Source of the DNA: JACCYU01 sp050740315
GTDB taxonomy: Bacteria > Pseudomonadota > Gammaproteobacteria > JACCYU01
Reading direction: 5' to 3'
Assembly (NCBI GenBank): GCA_050740315.1
Contig: JBOIDC010000001.1
Location: 124,001-188,000, forward strand
DNA length: 64,000 nt
Position numbers and translations under genes: made by a program. Below the pieces are notes generated by a model. That model did no database searches. It saw only the letters and a list, made by a program, of their open reading frames with translations, and had not been told where the DNA came from. This document shows, piece by piece, positions 43,132-51,045 of this stretch. The number at the start of each line of letters is the position of its first letter. Position 1 is the stretch's first letter.

Positions 43132-43620
43132 ATGAACCCAATGACCAACGCCGCCAATTTCCGGGCCGCAATCGATTCGCTGCCTGTGCGCGGTGCCGCA
43201 GCCCAGGAATCGAGCGAGGAGGCAAAAATTCTGACCGACGTGGCGGGCCGTATAGAGTATATGAATCTCGCCGCGGAACAACTGTTAGGTGTGCGTTTCG
43301 AGCAGACGCGCGGCCGGCCGCTGAACACGCGCGGTTTACCCTATACCGAGTTTTTCAATCTGGTCGACGAGTTGAGCCATGATTCGCTCAACAAGCTGAT
43401 CGCAGATTGTATCGCCGGTGACGAGCCGATTTCACTGGGCAACAAGGTGGCGCTCGTTAACGGCGATGGCGAGCAGGTCCCTATCGGAGGATCGATTTCA
43501 CCGATGCGCGTCGAGGGTTTCGGCACGGTGGGCGCCATAATGGCTTTCCGGGACGCGACCGCCACGCGGCACATGATGGGCCGGATCTTTGATGGAGACG
43601 TCAATCGCATAGCGCGTTGA
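43132..43620 (+). CDS. Stand-alone PAS domain protein 1
   Basis: A 162-aa cytoplasmic protein made of a single PAS fold: KILTDVAGRIEYMNLAAEQLLGVRFEQTRGRPL, then VNGDGEQVPIGGSISPMRVEG and VGAIMAFRDATATR. There is no kinase, cyclase or DNA-binding output domain, so it may sense a ligand and act through protein contact. ATG at 43132 has GGAG 8 bases before it. It is related in layout to the second PAS protein at 44047. Confidence 0.8.
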   Translation: MNPMTNAANFRAAIDSLPVRGAAAQESSEEAKILTDVAGRIEYMNLAAEQLLGVRFEQTRGRPLNTRGLPYTEFFNLVDELSHDSLNKLIADCIAGDEPISLGNKVALVNGDGEQVPIGGSISPMRVEGFGTVGAIMAFRDATATRHMMGRIFDGDVNRIAR

Positions 43621-43645
43621 TACGCGCTTGCCAACAAGGAGCAAG

Positions 43646-43891
43646 ATGGCTTTTCACAGCATAATCAGCGCAGCCAGCGGGTACCCTATCCGGAATGGCA
43701 TGCAGGTCATGCCCGCCACGCAGGGCGGTGGCCGCAAATCAATCGAACAACAAGGTGCGCGGAGCCAGAACCGTTCATCGCACGCGTCAGGCCAGACAGC
43801 ATGGCTCGATGCGCGCCAGGATGAGCAGGCCAAAGAACAGCGCAGACTACAGGCGGAAGATGATTGCGTAGTGCTGTTGTGTCGTGACTGA
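43646..43891 (+). CDS. Small hypothetical protein between two PAS genes (81 aa)
   Basis: The ATG has AAGGAG five bases upstream and lies 25 bases after PAS gene 1. The product is hydrophilic, Gln/Arg/Ser-rich (GGGRKSIEQQGARSQNRSS, DEQAKEQRRLQAEDD) and ends in CVVLLCRD. No family recognised. Position and ribosome-binding site support translation; composition is the weak point. Confidence 0.5.
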   Translation: MAFHSIISAASGYPIRNGMQVMPATQGGGRKSIEQQGARSQNRSSHASGQTAWLDARQDEQAKEQRRLQAEDDCVVLLCRD

Positions 43892-43897
43892 ATTCCG

Positions 43898-43916
43898 TCA
43901 GGACAAGATGTCCTGA
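43898..43916 (+). terminator. Stem-loop after the small gene
   Basis: TCAGGACA and TGTCCTGA form a perfect 8-bp stem with a three-base loop, 7 bases after the 81-aa gene. No T-run follows, so it is either a Rho-type end, an RNA-stabilising hairpin or an operator upstream of the second PAS gene. Confidence 0.45.
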
Positions 43917-44046
43917 TATCGAGCTTTCTCAGCAGCTATACCGTGCATCATTCAGGGGCCAGACACGCCGTGGCAGGCAATGCCGAGCGTGATGGGCCAG
44001 CGGAGGCTGGTCGGGGGGTCATCGAATCGCAGCAGGAGACAAGAGC

Positions 44047-44478
44047 ATGGCGTCGGTGCAGGAAAGGGTCGCGCGCAGCGTAACGGCAGGAAAGCCTGAA
44101 TCACACCACCCGGTATCTGCGTGGGCGCCGCACGAATCCGACGTTATGGCCCTGTTGGTGCTGGATCACTCGGGCCGCATCCGTTACCTGAATCACGCCG
44201 CTACCGAGATGCTCGGCGTCAGTCTGGAGCAAGTGCGCGGCACGGCCTGGGTGAACTGCGTCAACGTCGTCGAGAGCGCCACGCGCACGCCGATTCGGGA
44301 TCCGGTCAAGGCATGTCTCGATGCCGGCACGCCCTTGAAAATTGGCTGCAATGCGATCCTGGTCAGCCCGTCGGGCAGGGACATTGCAGTCGAGGTCTAT
44401 GTCGAACCGTTCCCGGAGCTTGACGGCGCCGTAATGATGTTTCGCGACGACGCTGCCGCCACTGCGGCAGCGTCGTGA
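44047..44478 (+). CDS. Stand-alone PAS domain protein 2
   Basis: A 143-aa single PAS domain protein: LLVLDHSGRIRYLNHAATEMLGVSLEQVRGTAWVNCVNVV, then ILVSPSGRDIAVEVYVEPFPE and AVMMFRDDAAA. It shares the order (D..GRI.Y.N.AA..LGV..EQ.RG) with PAS protein 1, so they are probably paralogues. The ribosome-binding site is AGGAG. No output domain is present. The last codons coincide with a strong hairpin. Confidence 0.8.
   Translation: MASVQERVARSVTAGKPESHHPVSAWAPHESDVMALLVLDHSGRIRYLNHAATEMLGVSLEQVRGTAWVNCVNVVESATRTPIRDPVKACLDAGTPLKIGCNAILVSPSGRDIAVEVYVEPFPELDGAVMMFRDDAAATAAAS
44447..44476 (+). terminator. 13-bp perfect hairpin overlapping the PAS gene 2 stop
   Basis: ACGACGCTGCCGC and GCGGCAGCGTCGT pair perfectly around the loop CACT. 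The stem reaches the T of the TGA stop codon at 44476. The gene tail DDAAATAAAS is encoded by the hairpin itself. There is no T-run, so it may work as a Rho-assisted end or as mRNA 3' protection. Confidence 0.55.
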
Positions 44479-44988
44479 GGACATCGTCCGGTGGCGTGAA
44501 TTCGTCGATTGTTAGTTTGGAATAATTTGCCCTTCGTGCGCCTACAAATGCGCAGGTTCAAGCAGTAGCCCATCCGTTAATCCCTCGTGCTGATGCCTGC
44601 GGCCTGACGTTTCGAACCGCAATCGCAACAGCAAATCGTATGAAGTAACCCGCTTTGACCGCCGGAGCGGCGGCGCCGCTTGCGAATAACGCCGTATGCA
44701 TGGACTTCAGAAAGTGCGCCTTATCTGGTCCTGTCGTGACCGTGACTGCAGCCCGACCGCCCGCGTGCTCGCATCGCGACCACGCCGGCGTTCTGATCGC
44801 GCTGGCCGCGCCCCTGCGATGGGCTCGATGCTCAAAGATACCGCCGGTTTCAATCGGCGACCGCCGGTTCTTGTGCCCGGCGGCGTAAAGCATATGCGTT
44901 TGGCGCGCCGCGCTGCTCGTATTATCATCCGGAACTTTGAATGTGCCCGCCACCCTCGTTTCGAACCGTCACCAGTAACGGAGACCTC
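44479..44988. other. 510 bases without a supported gene
   Basis: Several short frames are open here on both strands, but none has a ribosome-binding site, motif or codon pattern that would support a gene. The stretch precedes the coupled 66-aa/SMC-like gene pair and should contain its promoter. The ribosome-binding site ACGGAG at 44978-44983 belongs to that 66-aa gene. Nothing else was seen. Confidence 0.4.
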
Positions 44989-45189
44989 ATGGCTGCATCG
45001 ACCACCAACAACAACCGCTCACAAAGCGTCCGCTCGAAGGGCCCCACCGCCGAATTCGCGGCATTTTGCGATTCCGAGCGTGCGCACCGGCGCAACGCGG
45101 ACCCCAATTTTGATGCCGCGCTTTACGACCAGGCTGTCGCGCTGGTGCTGGACCGGCTCGCCGCTATCAAAAAGGAAATCCCGCAATGA
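44989..45189 (+). CDS. 66-aa protein coupled to SMC-like ATPase
   Basis: The ATG has CGGAG 6 bases upstream and the stop overlaps the ATPase start (ATGA). The product has a Ser/Asn/Thr-rich start and a helical C-terminal half (AEFAAFCDSERAHRR, ALYDQAVALVLDRLAAIKKE). No family is recognised. Tight coupling suggests a fixed ratio with, and contact to, the ATPase; in Mre11/Rad50-type operons a nuclease often sits in this place, but this protein is far too small. Confidence 0.68.
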   Translation: MAASTTNNNRSQSVRSKGPTAEFAAFCDSERAHRRNADPNFDAALYDQAVALVLDRLAAIKKEIPQ

Positions 45190-47444
45190 TCATTACAGCC
45201 ATAAGGGCGGAAAACGTCCTCAAGTACGCGCACCTGGAGCTCAACGGATTACCCGGCCGGGGGCTGATCGCCGTCAGCGGGCGCAACGAGTCCGGCAAGA
45301 GCACGATCGGCGAGACCATCTGTTTCGCGCTGTTCGGCAGAACTTTTTCGCTGTCGCCGGAGGAATTGATCAAGATTATCCACTGGGGCGAAACGCGCTG
45401 CCTGGTGGCGATCGACTTTACCACCGGCGACGGACGCGAATACAGGGTCGAGCGCTCACTGGACGATAGTGGCAACCAGGGCGCGCGGCTGCTCGCGGTG
45501 GACAAGGACGAGCCGCGCGCGCAGGGCGCGGAAGCGGTCACGGCCGAGGTTGTGCGGCTGGCCGGCTTCGGCTACAACGAATTCATCGAGTCGTTTTATC
45601 TGGCGCAACGCGAAATTACCACGCCGCACGGGCATAGCGCCGCGGTCAAGGCCATGGCCGGTTTGACGCCGCTGGAAAAGGTTCAGGCGCAGCTGGGCGA
45701 GGAGATCAAAACGCTCACCGACGACATGATCAACGCCGAGCGGGACATGGCGGACCTGAACGACAGACTCACGGAGCTTAACCTGAATCCTGACCGCCTT
45801 CACTCGCTGTGGGCTGATTTATCCGCAACCGGGACGGAATATCAGGAGAAGTCTACCCGCGCGAGAATGCTGCGGCACGTTGCCGATCAATGCCGCGACA
45901 GCGTGGCCGCGCTTAAAGCCGACGCCGCCCCCATCCTCAAAGCCAGTACCAATACTTCCTATCAGGGCTGGACGGCGCACGCCGAGCGTTTGGCGGCGTC
46001 CACGGCGAACCTCGATCGCTATTGCGCGCAACGCGAGGCGGCGTCCGGGGCGGCGGATTCCACCGCCACGCTTAAGGACTTTGTCCAGCATCTTCAAAGC
46101 CAGCTGAGCCGCTTTGCGCAGATGAAAGAAGGCGCAGGCGCCTACCGCGCGCGCCTGGCGGAACTGCTCGGCGAACGTGAGGCTGGTGGTGAGCAGACGG
46201 GCCAGCAGGAGCAATCGTTGCCGGCAAAAAAAATCGAAGTCAACCGCGAGGCCGAATCGGCCACCGGTAGCCGCAAGACGGCGCGCATTCTCACCGGCGT
46301 ATTCCTGATCCTGGCGGCCGCGCTGTGGGCGCTGTGGGTGCTGTTGTTTCAAATGCCAAGCACGCCGGCCGGCGCGCCGGTGGTCAACTGGTTCGACACG
46401 AACGTGCCGGGCTGGGAAAACTACAACGTCGGGCTGCTGTGGCTGGCGGTTGGCGCGACCGTCCTGTTCGTTCTGCTGCTGATTCGCGGGATGATGCTGA
46501 CCGCACGCATCAATCGTTTCCACGACGAATCCGCGAGGCTGGACCGGCGCATCGAGGCCACGCGCGAGGAAGCCGCGGCGCTGGATAGCCTGGACACCAT
46601 GCCGCTGCCCGACGCCGTGGAAGCGCTGCGGAACGCCAGCGACGAACGACTGGCCGCGCAGGCGACCGAATACCGCAATGACTCCACCGTTACCTTGCTG
46701 GACCACGATTCGCTGAACGACTATCGCCGGCTGTTGACCTCGCTGACGGATCGTACGGGAACCGAAATCGAGGCGACACGTGCCGGCATCGCCAACGAGG
46801 TCTCCGATCTGGATCGCGACACGCGTTCGCTGACCGGCACCATGGCGCAGCTGAACGAGGCGATACCCGAAGAACAGGAGCGGCGCCGCAAGGTCGTTCA
46901 TCTGCGGTCGCTGATGACTGGCTTGCAAACCAAGGTCGACGACGACCGGCGCAAGATCGAGGTCCGCAACGTCGCGCGGGAGCTGCTGGAGGATGGTTGT
47001 CGGCATGTCTCGCGGCGCTTCAACCATGACATTCGCAACCTGGTCGGCGCCACCTTGCCACTGTTGACGGCCGACCGCTACGAGCATCTGCAGATTGACG
47101 AGGCGCTGCGGGTGCGGGTGTTTTCCGGGCAAAAGCACGACTTTCTCAATCTGGACGAGATCTCCAGCGGCACGCAGCGCCAGATCATGCTCGCGGTACG
47201 GCTGGCGCTTTCCCAGAAACTGGTGCATACCGCCATCGACGGCTCTCAATTCATGTTCTTAGACGAGCCTTTCGCGTTCTTCGACCAGCAGCGCATGCGC
47301 GATTCGCTGCAGGTGCTGCCTACTTTAAGCCAGGAGGTCACGCAGGTGTGGGTGATCGCCCAGGAATTTCCCGAGGATGCGCAGTTCGACCTGCATATCC
47401 GCTGCGAGCACGCGCTGACGGAAATGAGGATAAACGCGGCCTGA
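45186..47444 (+). CDS. Membrane-anchored SMC/Rad50-like ATPase
   Basis: A 752-aa ABC-type ATPase of the SbcC/Rad50/YhaN kind. Walker A GRNESGKST (near residue 34-42), Q-loop region LAQREI, signature LDEISSGTQRQIMLAVRLAL and Walker B FMFLDEPFAFFD, with a D-loop, are complete. Coiled-coil arms flank the centre, but instead of a hinge or zinc hook there are two membrane helices (about 367-388, TGVFLILAAALWALWVLLF, and 414-438, LLWLAVGATVLFVLLLIRG) separated by a short loop. The ATPase heads would thus be tethered to the inner membrane. No Mre11-like nuclease is encoded nearby. A function in DNA handling is inferred. Confidence 0.85.
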   Translation: MIITAIRAENVLKYAHLELNGLPGRGLIAVSGRNESGKSTIGETICFALFGRTFSLSPEELIKIIHWGETRCLVAIDFTTGDGREYRVERSLDDSGNQGARLLAVDKDEPRAQGAEAVTAEVVRLAGFGYNEFIESFYLAQREITTPHGHSAAVKAMAGLTPLEKVQAQLGEEIKTLTDDMINAERDMADLNDRLTELNLNPDRLHSLWADLSATGTEYQEKSTRARMLRHVADQCRDSVAALKADAAPILKASTNTSYQGWTAHAERLAASTANLDRYCAQREAASGAADSTATLKDFVQHLQSQLSRFAQMKEGAGAYRARLAELLGEREAGGEQTGQQEQSLPAKKIEVNREAESATGSRKTARILTGVFLILAAALWALWVLLFQMPSTPAGAPVVNWFDTNVPGWENYNVGLLWLAVGATVLFVLLLIRGMMLTARINRFHDESARLDRRIEATREEAAALDSLDTMPLPDAVEALRNASDERLAAQATEYRNDSTVTLLDHDSLNDYRRLLTSLTDRTGTEIEATRAGIANEVSDLDRDTRSLTGTMAQLNEAIPEEQERRRKVVHLRSLMTGLQTKVDDDRRKIEVRNVARELLEDGCRHVSRRFNHDIRNLVGATLPLLTADRYEHLQIDEALRVRVFSGQKHDFLNLDEISSGTQRQIMLAVRLALSQKLVHTAIDGSQFMFLDEPFAFFDQQRMRDSLQVLPTLSQEVTQVWVIAQEFPEDAQFDLHIRCEHALTEMRINAA

Positions 47445-47539
47445 CGGACATGGTCGACCGCTGGCTGCCCGGGCATGCCTGCTGACAAGGGTATGCGAGA
47501 TTGCGCCACGAACATGGCGCTTAGTCTGCCGGAAGCTGG

Positions 47540-48457
47540 TTGCCGAAAAAACCGACGCGAATGTTGACCATCGAGCAGCAGCTTGCCGCGCGGCGTCTGG
47601 CATGCCCGGTTACACATGAGCCACTTGTCGCGCGCAATGAATGCCTTGAAACGCCGGATGGCGCGCGACGTTACCCGCTCGTCAATGGCGTGCCCATTCT
47701 TTTCGGGGACAAGACAAGGCAGACGCAATATTTGCACGCGGGCGGAGGGAAGATGGCTCGCGAATACACTCAGCGAGCGACGCTTCAAGGGCGCTTGCGC
47801 GCCTTTCTTCTGCGGATCGTCACGCTTGGCGGAGACTACCGAAGCAAAGCATCGCGAGACGCGTTTCATCGTGCAGTGGCCGAGCAGCCCGCAGACGCCT
47901 TGTGTCTCTCGATCGGCGGTGGCCCCTCCCGGGGACATCCCAGTCTCATCAACCTCAATGTCGGTCTGTTTGCAAACGTGGATGTCGTCGCGGATGCTTA
48001 CGAACTTCCCTATACGGCCGGCAGTGTCGACGCCGTCTGCTGCGAGGCGGTGTTGGAGCACCTGGAGTTTCCGCAGCGCAGCGTCGCCGAGATGTGGCGG
48101 GTGCTGAAGCCGGGCGGGCAGGTATTCGCGGCGACGCCCTTCCTCCAGCTGTATCATGGCTATCCCGACCATTATCAGAACTTTACGCTTACCGGGCATC
48201 AGCGTCTGTTTGAGCGCGCCGGTTTTTCCATAATCTCATCCGGAGCATGTGTCGGTCCGACCTTTGCCCTGACGCAGTTATGCATGGCCTACGCTCGGTA
48301 CTACACGCCGACTAACGCGCTCAAGTACGTGGCGGCAGGTCTGGCGGTGATGATCGCCCTGCCGTTACGGCCACTCGATTACCTGATCAACAACGCTCCG
48401 GCTGCTCATATACTGGCGTCAACCACGTACGTTCACGCGGTAAAGCCATCGGCCTGA
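47540..48457 (+). CDS. Class I SAM-dependent methyltransferase with N-terminal zinc-ribbon-like domain
   Basis: A 305-aa protein from a TTG with GGAAG upstream; the ATG at 47561 is an alternative. The first 50 residues (LACPVTHEPLVARNECLETP, YPLVNGVPILF) look like a Trm112-type domain. The methyltransferase has CLSIGGGPSRGHPSLINLNVG, DVVADAYELPY, CCEAVLEHLEFPQRSV and WRVLKPGGQVFAATPF. It ends in a hydrophobic segment. Such enzymes often modify lipids or sugars; the target is unknown. It may or may not be linked to the ATPase 95 bases upstream. Confidence 0.82.
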   Translation: MPKKPTRMLTIEQQLAARRLACPVTHEPLVARNECLETPDGARRYPLVNGVPILFGDKTRQTQYLHAGGGKMAREYTQRATLQGRLRAFLLRIVTLGGDYRSKASRDAFHRAVAEQPADALCLSIGGGPSRGHPSLINLNVGLFANVDVVADAYELPYTAGSVDAVCCEAVLEHLEFPQRSVAEMWRVLKPGGQVFAATPFLQLYHGYPDHYQNFTLTGHQRLFERAGFSIISSGACVGPTFALTQLCMAYARYYTPTNALKYVAAGLAVMIALPLRPLDYLINNAPAAHILASTTYVHAVKPSA

Positions 48458-48530
48458 GCGGGCCAGGTTACCCGGCTGGCTGACCCGCAACGGGCCAGAT
48501 CAGGCTTGCGAACAACAATGCCATGCGCGG

Positions 48531-49796
48531 CTATTTGAGCTTGAACGGCGCCAGCTTCCTTTCCACCGGCTTGTTCTCAAGCCGTACATATTGCGGCAAA
48601 CCCTGCTTGAAGGGCGGGTAGTCTTCGCCCACGATCAGCGGCTGCAGGTACGCGCGGCACGAGGGCGTGATGCCAAAACCATCCTTGCGGATATAGCTCT
48701 TCGGCAGCATCTTTTCCTTGTTCGCGACCCTGGCGAGCTGGGTGTGGCCGATGCGCCAGCGGTAGGGCCTGTTGGACCGGCGTTCGATGGTTGGCATCAC
48801 CGCGTTCTCGCCGGCCAGCGCCAGCTTGACCGCCGCCGCGCCCAGCGCATAAGCCTGATCGACATCGGTCTTGGATGCGATGTGGCGGGCGGCCCGCTGC
48901 AGATAATCGGCCACGGCCCAGTGATACTTGTAGCCCAGATGCTGTTTTGTCAGCTGCGAGATCACCGGCGCCACGCCGCCCAGCTGTGCATGGCCGAACG
49001 CGTCTTTGGTGCCGGCTTCGGCCAGGAACTGCCCGGCCTTGTTGCGCACGCCTTCGGAGACGACCACGGCACAATACCCATAGCGCTCGACGGTTTCTTT
49101 CACCCGCGGCAAAAACTTGCCCTCGTCGAACCGGATCTCGGGAAACAGGATGAGATGCGGCGCGTCGCCGGCCTTTTCCGCCGCCAGTCCGCCGGCCGCC
49201 GCGATCCAGCCGGCGTGACGGCCCATGACTTCCATGACGAATACCTTGGTCGAGGTCTTCGCCATAGAGGCCACGTCGAAGCCGGCCTCGCGGATGGAGA
49301 CCGCGACATACTTGGCCACTGAGCCGAAGCCCGGACAGTTGTCTGTCACCGGCAGATCGTTGTCGACCGTCTTGGGAACGTGTATCGCCTGAATGGGATA
49401 GCCCAGTCTTTTGCCCAGCTGCGAAACCTTAAGGCAGGTATCGGCGGAATCACCGCCGCCGTTGTAGAAAAAATAACCGATGTCGTGCGCCTTGAAGACC
49501 TCAATCAGGCGCTCGTATTCCGCGCGATTCTCGTCCAGCCCCTTGAGCTTGTAGCGTGCGGAGCCGAACGCGCCGGCCGGCGTGTAGCGCAGCGCGGTGA
49601 TGGCCTTTTTTGACTCGCGGCTGGTGTCGATCAGGTCTTCGGTGAGTGCGCCGATGATGCCGTCGCGGCCGGCAAAGACCTTGCCGATCCTGTCCTTGTG
49701 CTGGCGGGCGGTCTCGATCAGGCCGCAGGCCGACGCGTTGATCACGGCGGTGACGCCGCCGGATTGCGCATAGAAAGCATTTTTTCTGGGCATCAT
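48531..49796 (-). CDS. pfp: Pyrophosphate-dependent 6-phosphofructokinase
   Basis: A 421-aa phosphofructokinase. NGGGDSADTCLKVSQ (with Asp in place of the Gly that favours ATP) and PKTVDNDLPVTDNCPGFGS are the PPi-PFK pattern, followed by MEVMGRHAGWIAAAGG and ILFPEI. It interconverts fructose-6-phosphate and fructose-1,6-bisphosphate reversibly with PPi, common in methanotrophs and sulfur-oxidising gammaproteobacteria. The ATG at 49796 has GAGGAA upstream. It diverges from adk. Confidence 0.93.
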   Translation of the reverse strand: MMPRKNAFYAQSGGVTAVINASACGLIETARQHKDRIGKVFAGRDGIIGALTEDLIDTSRESKKAITALRYTPAGAFGSARYKLKGLDENRAEYERLIEVFKAHDIGYFFYNGGGDSADTCLKVSQLGKRLGYPIQAIHVPKTVDNDLPVTDNCPGFGSVAKYVAVSIREAGFDVASMAKTSTKVFVMEVMGRHAGWIAAAGGLAAEKAGDAPHLILFPEIRFDEGKFLPRVKETVERYGYCAVVVSEGVRNKAGQFLAEAGTKDAFGHAQLGGVAPVISQLTKQHLGYKYHWAVADYLQRAARHIASKTDVDQAYALGAAAVKLALAGENAVMPTIERRSNRPYRWRIGHTQLARVANKEKMLPKSYIRKDGFGITPSCRAYLQPLIVGEDYPPFKQGLPQYVRLENKPVERKLAPFKLK

Positions 49797-49939
49797 GGTT
49801 CCTCGTTTTATTCCTGTTCGCAAAGGCATAGCTCGTGTGATTACGATGTCATCTTCGCTCGCTGACAGTCCACCCTGTGGCATGCTGCGTTAGTGTGGCA
49901 AAATCGCGGGCCAAATCAAATTCACGGGAGCGACATCCA

Positions 49940-50596
49940 ATGCGCATCATATTGCTCGGCGGCCCGGGCGCCGGAAAAGGCACGCAGGCGACTTACATCA
50001 AGGAGCGTTACGGCATTCCGCAGATTTCGACCGGCGACATGCTGCGCGCCGCGGTCAAGGCGGGCACGCCGATGGGCCTGGCGGCAAAAAAGGTGATGGA
50101 TGCGGGCGGGCTGGTGTCCGACGACATCATCCTGGGGCTGGTCAAGGAGCGTGTGGCGCAGCCCGACGCCGCCAACGGTTTTCTGTTCGACGGTTTCCCG
50201 CGCAACATCGCGCAGGCGCAGGCGCTGGAAGACGAGGCCATCGGTATCGACCACGTGCTGGAGATCGGCGTCGACGACCAGGAGATCATCAAGCGGCTGA
50301 GCGGCCGGCGCGTGCATCCCGGCTCGGGGCGCGTTTACCACGTGCTGTTCAATCCGCCGAAGGTGGAAGGCAAGGACGACGTGACCGGCGAGGCGCTCAT
50401 CCAGCGCGATGACGACCGGGAGGACACGGTGCGCAAGCGGCTGGCGGTATACCACGAGCAGACCGAGCCGCTGCTCGAATATTATGCGAATCACGCGGCG
50501 TCTCGCGCGCGCAACGCGCCGCGCTACACGCGGATCGAGGGGACAGGCCAGGTCGAGGACATCCGCGATCGCATCTTCGCGGTGCTCGATTCATGA
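49940..50596 (+). CDS. adk: Adenylate kinase
   Basis: A 218-aa enzyme that converts ATP and AMP to two ADP. P-loop GGPGAGKGT at residues 7-15, AMP-binding STGDMLR, VKAGTPMG, DGFPRNIAQAQAL and the long LID domain with RRVHPGSGRVYH are present. The LID lacks the zinc Cys, as in E. coli Adk. It stands 143 bases from the divergent pfp, a pairing that fits PPi/adenylate metabolism. Confidence 0.96.
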   Translation: MRIILLGGPGAGKGTQATYIKERYGIPQISTGDMLRAAVKAGTPMGLAAKKVMDAGGLVSDDIILGLVKERVAQPDAANGFLFDGFPRNIAQAQALEDEAIGIDHVLEIGVDDQEIIKRLSGRRVHPGSGRVYHVLFNPPKVEGKDDVTGEALIQRDDDREDTVRKRLAVYHEQTEPLLEYYANHAASRARNAPRYTRIEGTGQVEDIRDRIFAVLDS

Positions 50597-50677
50597 TCGC
50601 GGTTTTCCAGGGCCGCTTATCGCGTTGTCCAGGCATGTTCGCCGCAGGGCAGGCCGGCGCCGGGTGATGCGCATGTC

Positions 50678-51028
50678 ATGGAAGTTCCGCTGCTGCTGGC
50701 GCTGATCGCCGGCCTGGTGTGGTTCTGGTCGGACAGCTCGCGGGCGCGTGAACAAACGCTGCATCATTGCCAGCGGCTCTGCAAGGAATTGAATGTGCAA
50801 CTGCTGGATCAGACCGTAGGGCTTGCCGGGCTGTCGCTTGGCCGCGGCCCGACCGGACGCGTGCAGTTGCGGCGGCGTTACGGCTTCGAATACAGCATCG
50901 ATGGCAATGATCGCTGGCGGGGCTCGGCCAGTCTGCGCGGCAAGCACGTCGAGTATATCCACATGGACCATCCGGATGGTGCGATCATCGTGAAAGACGG
51001 CGCGCGGCTCGAAGCACCGCATCTATGA
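50678..51028 (+). CDS. DUF3301 family membrane protein
   Basis: A 116-aa protein with one N-terminal helix (PLLLALIAGLVWFWSDS) and the DUF3301 pattern CQRLCKELNVQLLDQTVGLAGLSL, RRRYGFEYSIDGNDRWRGSASLRGKHVEYIHMD. Function is unknown; the family is gammaproteobacterial. It lies 81 bases after adk and 17 before the MFS gene, so it may be in their transcript. Confidence 0.85.
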   Translation: MEVPLLLALIAGLVWFWSDSSRAREQTLHHCQRLCKELNVQLLDQTVGLAGLSLGRGPTGRVQLRRRYGFEYSIDGNDRWRGSASLRGKHVEYIHMDHPDGAIIVKDGARLEAPHL

Positions 51029-51045
51029 TCGGCCAGCGCTGAGCC

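Noticed and set aside
44655..44888. 77-aa + strand frame in the gap before the SMC-like pair
   Set aside because: No ribosome-binding site, Ala/Arg-rich shadow-like composition and no continuity with neighbours.
45819..47249. 476-aa open frame on the minus strand opposite the SMC-like ATPase
   Set aside because: It mirrors the ATPase codon pattern and has no recognisable domain or start signal.
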